Shown here in pieces: positions 7,176 through 9,777 of a stretch of DNA of 9,777 nt; the first letter of the stretch is position 1, and every line of letters begins with the position of its first letter. The DNA comes from JANMES01 sp038229715 (GTDB lineage: Bacteria; Planctomycetota; Phycisphaerae; Tepidisphaerales; Tepidisphaeraceae): NCBI GenBank assembly GCA_038229715.1, contig JBBROD010000111.1, forward strand, positions 1-9,777, in the 5' to 3' direction. A program made the translations under genes and the position numbers. The notes beneath the pieces were generated by a model. It was not told the DNA's origin. It made no database searches and saw nothing but the letters and a program-made list of their open reading frames with translations.

Positions 7176-7213
7176 GCCGGCCCGGCTACACGCATAGCCG
7201 GTCCGGCTTTTTT
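7176..7213 (+). terminator. Intrinsic terminator after the capsid gene
   Basis: GCCGG (7176-7180) pairs with CCGGC (7203-7207) and, across one C/T mismatch, CCGGCTA (7182-7188) pairs with TAGCCGG (7195-7201). The six-base loop is closed tightly and six T residues follow (7208-7213). It is a strong rho-independent terminator, 48 bases after the capsid stop. Its T-run ends only 11 bases before the next ATG (7225), so any read-through mRNA would carry the hairpin next to the ribosome site CGAGGT. Confidence 0.85.
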
Positions 7214-7224
7214 CGAGGTAACCA

Positions 7225-8058
7225 ATGGCAGCAGTGGCAGTAGAACTTTGCGAAAGTGACACCGGCCGGCAGGGGCAGAGCAATGTCAAGCGTTATCTCG
7301 TCACCGGGGCGGCGACTCGAGACGATGCGAACACGGCAACACTTGCGTTCGCGCCGACAACGGTGGGCCAACTGGTGCGTCAGCCGGCAGACATTGCTCC
7401 GATCGACGGCTGGGATGAGTCGTGGTTCGTGACTCTGGAGTACGGGCAAAACAGCCTGGACCCCTACCAACGGGACGAAATGTCGTTCGCGCTCGACATG
7501 ACCGAGGGCACAGGGCATGTCACGATGGCGATTGTGCATCAGGCGGATTACGCCGCTGCTGGCGGGACTGCCGAAAGTCACGGGGGCGCGATCAACGTAG
7601 TTCGTTCGGGTGCCGACGTGTCTGTCGAAGGCATCGACGTTCCGATTCCATCTTGCAAATTTTCGCGGACGATCTACGTCCACCCCGACGATCTGACGGC
7701 GGCTTATCTCAACGTGCTTTACACCTACAAAGGCGGCTACAACAACGCGACGTTCACGGTGACGACCGACGACGGCGTGTCGTTCGTTTTTGCGACCGGC
7801 GAGGTGACGTTTCTCGGGGCCCAAATGCAAAAGCAGGGCAGGACGGGGAACTGGCCTGTTGTTCAAAACTTCAAGGCCGAACCAAATTTGTCGGGGGCGA
7901 CGATCGGACCCTTCACCGGCGTGAACAAACTCGGGGCGGATTATATCTGGTTCGAGTTTGGACCCGGTAAGGGTACGCAACAGATTGTCGCCAAGCCCCT
8001 GCAGGCTCACGTCGAGCGTGTGGCCTACGCGCGCAACTTTGCCGACCTGGTGCCGTAA
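7225..8058 (+). CDS. Possible phage structural protein (277 aa)
   Basis: I do not recognise a named family. The protein is rich in Gly, Thr, Val and aromatic residues with alternating beta-strand patterns, has no signal peptide or membrane segment, and contains a single Cys pair far apart. Segments such as ESWFVTLEYGQNSLDPYQRD, FSRTIYVHPDDLTAAYLNVL and GATIGPFTGVNKLGADYIWF fit an all-beta virion or tail-like protein. It sits directly after the protease-capsid gene, where decoration, connector or tail-tube genes usually lie, so a structural role is likely but inferred. The ribosome site CGAGGT is eight or so bases before ATG 7225, adjoining the upstream terminator. A long reverse-strand frame across the same DNA is an artefact of GC-rich coding. 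Confidence 0.65.
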   Translation: MAAVAVELCESDTGRQGQSNVKRYLVTGAATRDDANTATLAFAPTTVGQLVRQPADIAPIDGWDESWFVTLEYGQNSLDPYQRDEMSFALDMTEGTGHVTMAIVHQADYAAAGGTAESHGGAINVVRSGADVSVEGIDVPIPSCKFSRTIYVHPDDLTAAYLNVLYTYKGGYNNATFTVTTDDGVSFVFATGEVTFLGAQMQKQGRTGNWPVVQNFKAEPNLSGATIGPFTGVNKLGADYIWFEFGPGKGTQQIVAKPLQAHVERVAYARNFADLVP

Positions 8059-8075
8059 CTGAAAGTGAGAATGAA

Positions 8076-8324
8076 ATGCTCAGAGAGAAAATAGATCAAC
8101 TTCATGCCGCCGCCGATCAATTAGATGCTGCGGGCGGATTTGAAAAGATGGCCGAGACGCTGCTAAAAAATGCGGGCGATGGATCCGCGGAGATTTTGGC
8201 AGGGATGGAAGTTCAAACGATCGACGAGCTCCAAGCTGTGGGCGACAAGCTCAATAGCCATGTGAACGGCATACGGCAATTCTGTTTTTTGCTGGCGCGG
8301 ATCGCCGCGGCAAATGCTCGGTAA
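8076..8324 (+). CDS. Small helical protein (82 aa)
   Basis: The product is almost entirely helical. It opens with MLREKIDQLHAAADQLDAAG, contains a heptad-like first half, a middle segment around EILAGMEVQTIDELQAVGDKL, and a more hydrophobic C-terminal helix (GIRQFCFLLARIAAANA). That last part is too short and interrupted by Arg to call a membrane span confidently. No family is recognised. It lies 17 bases after the structural gene and probably shares its mRNA. Head-completion or chaperone-like roles are possible but unsupported. Two ATGs (8072 out of frame and 8076 in frame) lie close together; a GTGAGA stretch (8065-8070) may act as the ribosome site. Confidence 0.6.
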   Translation: MLREKIDQLHAAADQLDAAGGFEKMAETLLKNAGDGSAEILAGMEVQTIDELQAVGDKLNSHVNGIRQFCFLLARIAAANAR

Positions 8325-8351
8325 TTGACGCAACCGTCGACGTGTTACAAT
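8325..8351 (+). promoter_or_regulatory. Candidate sigma70-type promoter giving a leaderless mRNA
   Basis: TTGACG (8325-8330) and TACAAT (8346-8351) resemble -35 and -10 boxes, with a rather short 15-base spacer. Transcription starting six to seven bases after the -10 box would begin at or beside the ATG at 8358. No Shine-Dalgarno precedes that ATG, which fits a leaderless transcript. The short spacer lowers confidence. Confidence 0.4.
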
Positions 8352-8357
8352 ACGGCG

Positions 8358-8567
8358 ATGAGCAACCGCGACGAGGGCCTGCAGTGCCCCAAGTGTCGAT
8401 CCGATCGGCTGGCGGTCCTAGAGACGCGGAAGAGCATCGGACAGATCGACCGGCGGCGACGTTGTAAAGAATGCGGCACGCGATTCAGCACGCGGGAAAA
8501 GCTCGTTTCCGCGACGAGTTCACACCACTCCAACGCCAGCCCGACGCTCCGTAAATACGGAATGTGA
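8358..8567 (+). CDS. NrdR/Ogr-like zinc-ribbon protein (69 aa)
   Basis: The core LQCPKCRSDRLAVLETRKSIG followed by RRRRCKECGTRFSTREK closely follows the N-terminal zinc ribbon of the NrdR repressor (CPxC, an arginine cluster, CxxCGxRFxTxE), using C10, C13, C36 and C39. The ATP-cone domain that makes up the rest of NrdR is missing, and the last 25 residues are unstructured-looking. It is therefore a stand-alone zinc-ribbon protein, more like the phage Ogr/Delta late activators in size, and likely a DNA-binding or transcription-modulating factor. It is the last gene before the terminator and attachment site. I chose ATG 8358; an in-frame TTG at 8325 would follow the previous stop directly but fall in the promoter-like boxes. 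Confidence 0.7.
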   Translation: MSNRDEGLQCPKCRSDRLAVLETRKSIGQIDRRRRCKECGTRFSTREKLVSATSSHHSNASPTLRKYGM

Positions 8568-8640
8568 AATCCAATTACTGCGATTACCTAAGAAAACTTG
8601 CGAAGGTTTGAAATAGTTTGCAATTGCTATCGAGCTCGTT

Positions 8641-8667
8641 AAAATGCCTGAATAACAGGCGTTTTTG
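8641..8667 (+). terminator. Intrinsic terminator at the right end of the element
   Basis: GCCTG (8646-8650) pairs with CAGGC (8656-8660) around the five-base loop AATAA, followed by G and five T residues (8662-8666). An A-run upstream (8641-8644) could extend the stem and make it work in both directions. It closes the transcription unit ending with the zinc-ribbon gene, about 75 bases downstream of that stop, and lies just before the attachment site. Confidence 0.7.
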
Positions 8668-8693
8668 TGTGATTCGGTGATGCTAAGTAAGCG

Positions 8694-8736
8694 GTTCCCA
8701 ACGTGAATGTCGAGGGTTCGACCCCCTTCGCCCGCT
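8694..8736 (+). other. 3' half of a tRNA-Gly(CCC) gene: right attachment site
   Basis: Reading from 8695: anticodon loop TTCCCAA (anticodon CCC, 8697-8699), anticodon-stem 3' strand CGTGA (8702-8706), variable bases ATGTC, T-arm GAGGG/TTCGACC/CCCTT (8712-8728) with the canonical TTCRANY loop, acceptor 3' strand CGCCCGC (8729-8735) and discriminator T8736, as in bacterial tRNA-Gly. No CCA is encoded. The sequence upstream (GTAAGCG) does not complete the anticodon stem, D-arm or the GCGGGCG acceptor strand, so only the 3' half is present. Tyrosine-recombinase elements that insert in a tRNA anticodon loop leave exactly this kind of duplicate at one end. The intact tRNA should lie at the other end, left of the window. 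Confidence 0.8.
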
Positions 8737-8868
8737 TGGATCGTAAATCCTGCCGAACATTCGAGGGGACCTCGCGAGTTCAGTGAAATTCCTGAAATCG
8801 ATTGTAGTCGGACACGCGAGTTGTCATTTTCGGACATATAGTTGTCATTGACTCTGGGCGCAGACCGG

Positions 8869-8896
8869 AAGCCCGGCCTTGCGGCTTGGGCTTTTT
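8869..8896 (+). terminator. Intrinsic terminator inside the IS relic
   Basis: AAGCCC (8869-8874) pairs with GGGCTT (8888-8893), and GGCC (8875-8878) pairs with GGCT (8883-8886) around a TTGC loop, with one bulged T. Four to five T residues end the structure (8892-8896). Sitting just inside the left end of the IS relic, it could stop transcription entering the element. Confidence 0.6.
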
Positions 8897-9094
8897 CAAT
8901 CCCCCTTCGAATGTCGATCGACCGTACGTTGAAGACCGGTCGATCAGTTCTGCCAGCACCTATCGATCCATCGTTCTAGCGGGCATTGCTCGCTTGCCAG
9001 CCGAACCTTTGCCCGGATGATGCAGGAGCAGGCGGCACAACGGCTGATTGGCCTTCAATGCACCGTCGAAGGCGGTTCCAACTTGCCCATATTC

Positions 9095-9167
9095 GCGCGC
9101 ACCTTGCGCGGCGCGCACCTTACGATCTGCGTTTCTGGCCAACCGTGCGGGGTGCAAGGTGCGCGCC
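9095..9167. repeat. Triplicated GCGCGCACCTT motif forming a 12-bp hairpin
   Basis: GCGCGCACCTT occurs at 9095-9105 and 9111-9121 and, inverted, as AAGGTGCGCGC at 9156-9166. The second and third copies form a perfect 12-bp inverted repeat (9110-9121 with 9156-9167) around a 34-base loop. It lies inside the IS relic, next to its right-hand subterminal repeats. No T-run follows. Confidence 0.6.
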
Positions 9168-9320
9168 CGTGACAACTCACCCCTGAATTTGCGTTCCGAT
9201 GACAACTCGCGCCCGTTTTTGGCTGAGGTGGGTTTGGCTTCGAAGGCGCCGAGAGAATCGGCCCTTCTCAACTCGGATAATCCCCGTTGATCCTATGACA
9301 TCTCGCGTGTCCAATTACAG

Positions 9321-9599
9321 TCGCAAAGTCGACCCTTCGAGCCACCGATCCGATCCCTCCGCGTTAGGCACGTGATTAAGGATGGAGTTGACTATTACAT
9401 GCTGTTTAACGAATCGAGCCAGGCGCTCCTGACAACCATTGAAATCGCCGTGTTGGGTGACTCAACGTGGATCAACACAACCTCGGGTGAAGTCGTGCCG
9501 GCGGACCGGCCAATACGACTGCAACTGGACTCGCACGAGATGAAAATACTCCGCGTCATTGCGAGGGGTTCGACTCGGTTAGCGGACAACTACGCCTAG
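9321..9599 (+). pseudogene. C-terminal fragment of a probable glycoside hydrolase
   Basis: The frame from about 9321 reads RPFEPPIRSLRVRHVIKDG, then DYYMLFNESSQALLTTIEIA and ends IRLQLDSHEMKILRV plus a short tail. The 'RVRHV.KDG..YY.LFNE' pattern followed by beta strands and a final 'L.LDSHE..IL' is typical of the C-terminal beta-sandwich of large glycoside hydrolases such as rhamnosidase- or galactosidase-like enzymes. Only about 90 residues remain, where the whole protein would be many hundreds. The homology-like reading continues upstream of the GTG at 9372 until it meets the end of the IS relic at 9319, so the gene was cut by that insertion or by a linked deletion. A functional short protein from GTG 9372 is unlikely. 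Confidence 0.6.
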
Positions 9600-9682
9600 A
9601 GCGTTTGAACCAGTACGGATTCTTGTTGCCGACATAGGCGGATTAACATTTCAAGCGCAACAGCGGACGCAGCGGATCAAGA

Positions 9683-9749
9683 CATCGTCGTCGGATTTCG
9701 ATAGGTTGGGTTTACCAAGACTCATCCCTCGAAAGGACCGACGACGATG
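9683..9749 (+). promoter_or_regulatory. Long hairpin sequestering a transposase start codon
   Basis: CATCGTCGTCGG (9683-9694) is a perfect reverse complement of CCGACGACGATG (9738-9749), which contains the ATG at 9747. A second stem inside, TTTCGA (9696-9701) with TCGAAA (9729-9734), covers part of the ribosome site AAAGGA (9732-9737). Transcripts that begin upstream of 9683 would hide the start codon. Confidence 0.6.
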
Positions 9750-9777
9750 CCGTACTCGCATCTTACCGAACTCGAAC
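9747..9777 (+). CDS. Start of a probable IS30-like transposase (partial, runs off the window)
   Basis: Only ten residues are visible, MPYSHLTELE, after AAAGGA (9732-9737) at nine bases from the ATG. The 'Y.HLTE.ER' opening is usual for IS30-family transposases, which begin with an HTH domain, but such a short stretch cannot settle the family. The hairpin around the start codon is a feature often seen in insertion sequences and supports the reading. The 147 bases between the glycoside-hydrolase remnant and this start (9600-9746) hold the hairpin and presumably the IS end, whose exact edge I cannot place. Confidence 0.4.
   Translation, partial: MPYSHLTELE

Larger units (their letters stand above)
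8803..9319. mobile_element. Insertion-sequence relic or MITE with 25-bp terminal inverted repeats, no transposase
   Basis: The ends begin TGTA and finish TACA. The left 25 bases (8803-8827) match the reverse complement of the right end (9295-9319) at 22 positions, including the uninterrupted core GGACACGCGAG. The AGTTGTCAT motif recurs inside: at 8819-8827 and 8840-8848 on the left, and as TGACAACTC at 9170-9178 and 9200-9208 on the right. Multiple subterminal repeats with TGT/ACA ends are a habit of IS21- and IS481-type elements. No transposase frame is recognisable in the 517 bases, and I see no target-site duplication. It is best read as an internally deleted or non-autonomous copy; the family name is tentative. 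Confidence 0.65.

Noticed and set aside
7186..8010. 274-codon reverse-strand frame opposite the structural gene
   Set aside because: It lies antisense to a gene with a good start and operon position, spans a terminator, and has the Arg/His/Pro-rich composition of a GC-rich shadow.
8671..8736. Complete tRNA gene
   Set aside because: The acceptor 5' strand, D-arm and 5' half of the anticodon stem are missing; only the 3' half is present.
8520..8837. Reverse-strand frame across the attachment site
   Set aside because: It passes through the tRNA fragment, a terminator and the IS end, so it cannot be a conserved gene.
8960..9271. 103-codon reverse-strand frame within the IS relic
   Set aside because: It resembles no transposase that I recognise and runs across the repeats and hairpin; probably non-coding.
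1..9777. CRISPR array or rRNA genes
   Set aside because: No regularly spaced repeats with unique spacers and no rRNA-like stretches were seen.

Overview
The window looks like the right-hand part of an integrated, phage-related mobile element in a planctomycete chromosome, followed by a scarred stretch of host or accessory DNA. The planctomycete assignment is inference. It rests on a DUF1580-type protein (a family known mainly from Rhodopirellula and relatives), the GC-rich coding style, and a truncated glycoside-hydrolase tail of the kind abundant in these bacteria. The left end of the element, where an integrase and an intact tRNA gene would be expected, lies outside the window.

Layout, all recognisable genes on the + strand. 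(1) 49-1325: three small genes, two of them unrecognised, the third a DUF1580-type HTH protein. (2) 1384-4353: a primase-polymerase/SF3 helicase, then two short genes linked by overlapping stop and start codons. A symmetrical array of 10-bp repeats around an AT-rich core (3933-4034) is a good candidate replication origin. (3) 4452-7127: four genes joined by ATGA overlaps, ending in an HK97-type prohead protease fused to a major capsid protein, followed by an intrinsic terminator. (4) 7225-8567: a 277-aa possible structural protein, a small helical protein and an NrdR/Ogr-like zinc-ribbon protein that may be made from a leaderless mRNA. (5) 8641-8736: a terminator, then the 3' half of a tRNA-Gly(CCC) gene, read as the right attachment site. 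(6) 8803-9319: an insertion-sequence relic with 25-bp inverted ends and no transposase. (7) 9321-9599: the C-terminal remnant of a probable glycoside hydrolase. (8) 9747-end: the start of an IS30-like transposase whose start codon is folded into a hairpin.

The element can be read as a small replicating, capsid-encoding island. It has its own replication initiator, a possible origin, a protease-capsid fusion and two zinc-ribbon proteins of a type used elsewhere as late-gene activators. I see no large terminase, portal, tail or lysis gene anywhere between position 1 and the attachment site. That gene content suggests a phage satellite that makes its own capsid but depends on a helper for packaging and tails. 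A decayed prophage, or an element whose missing genes lie to the left, remains possible.
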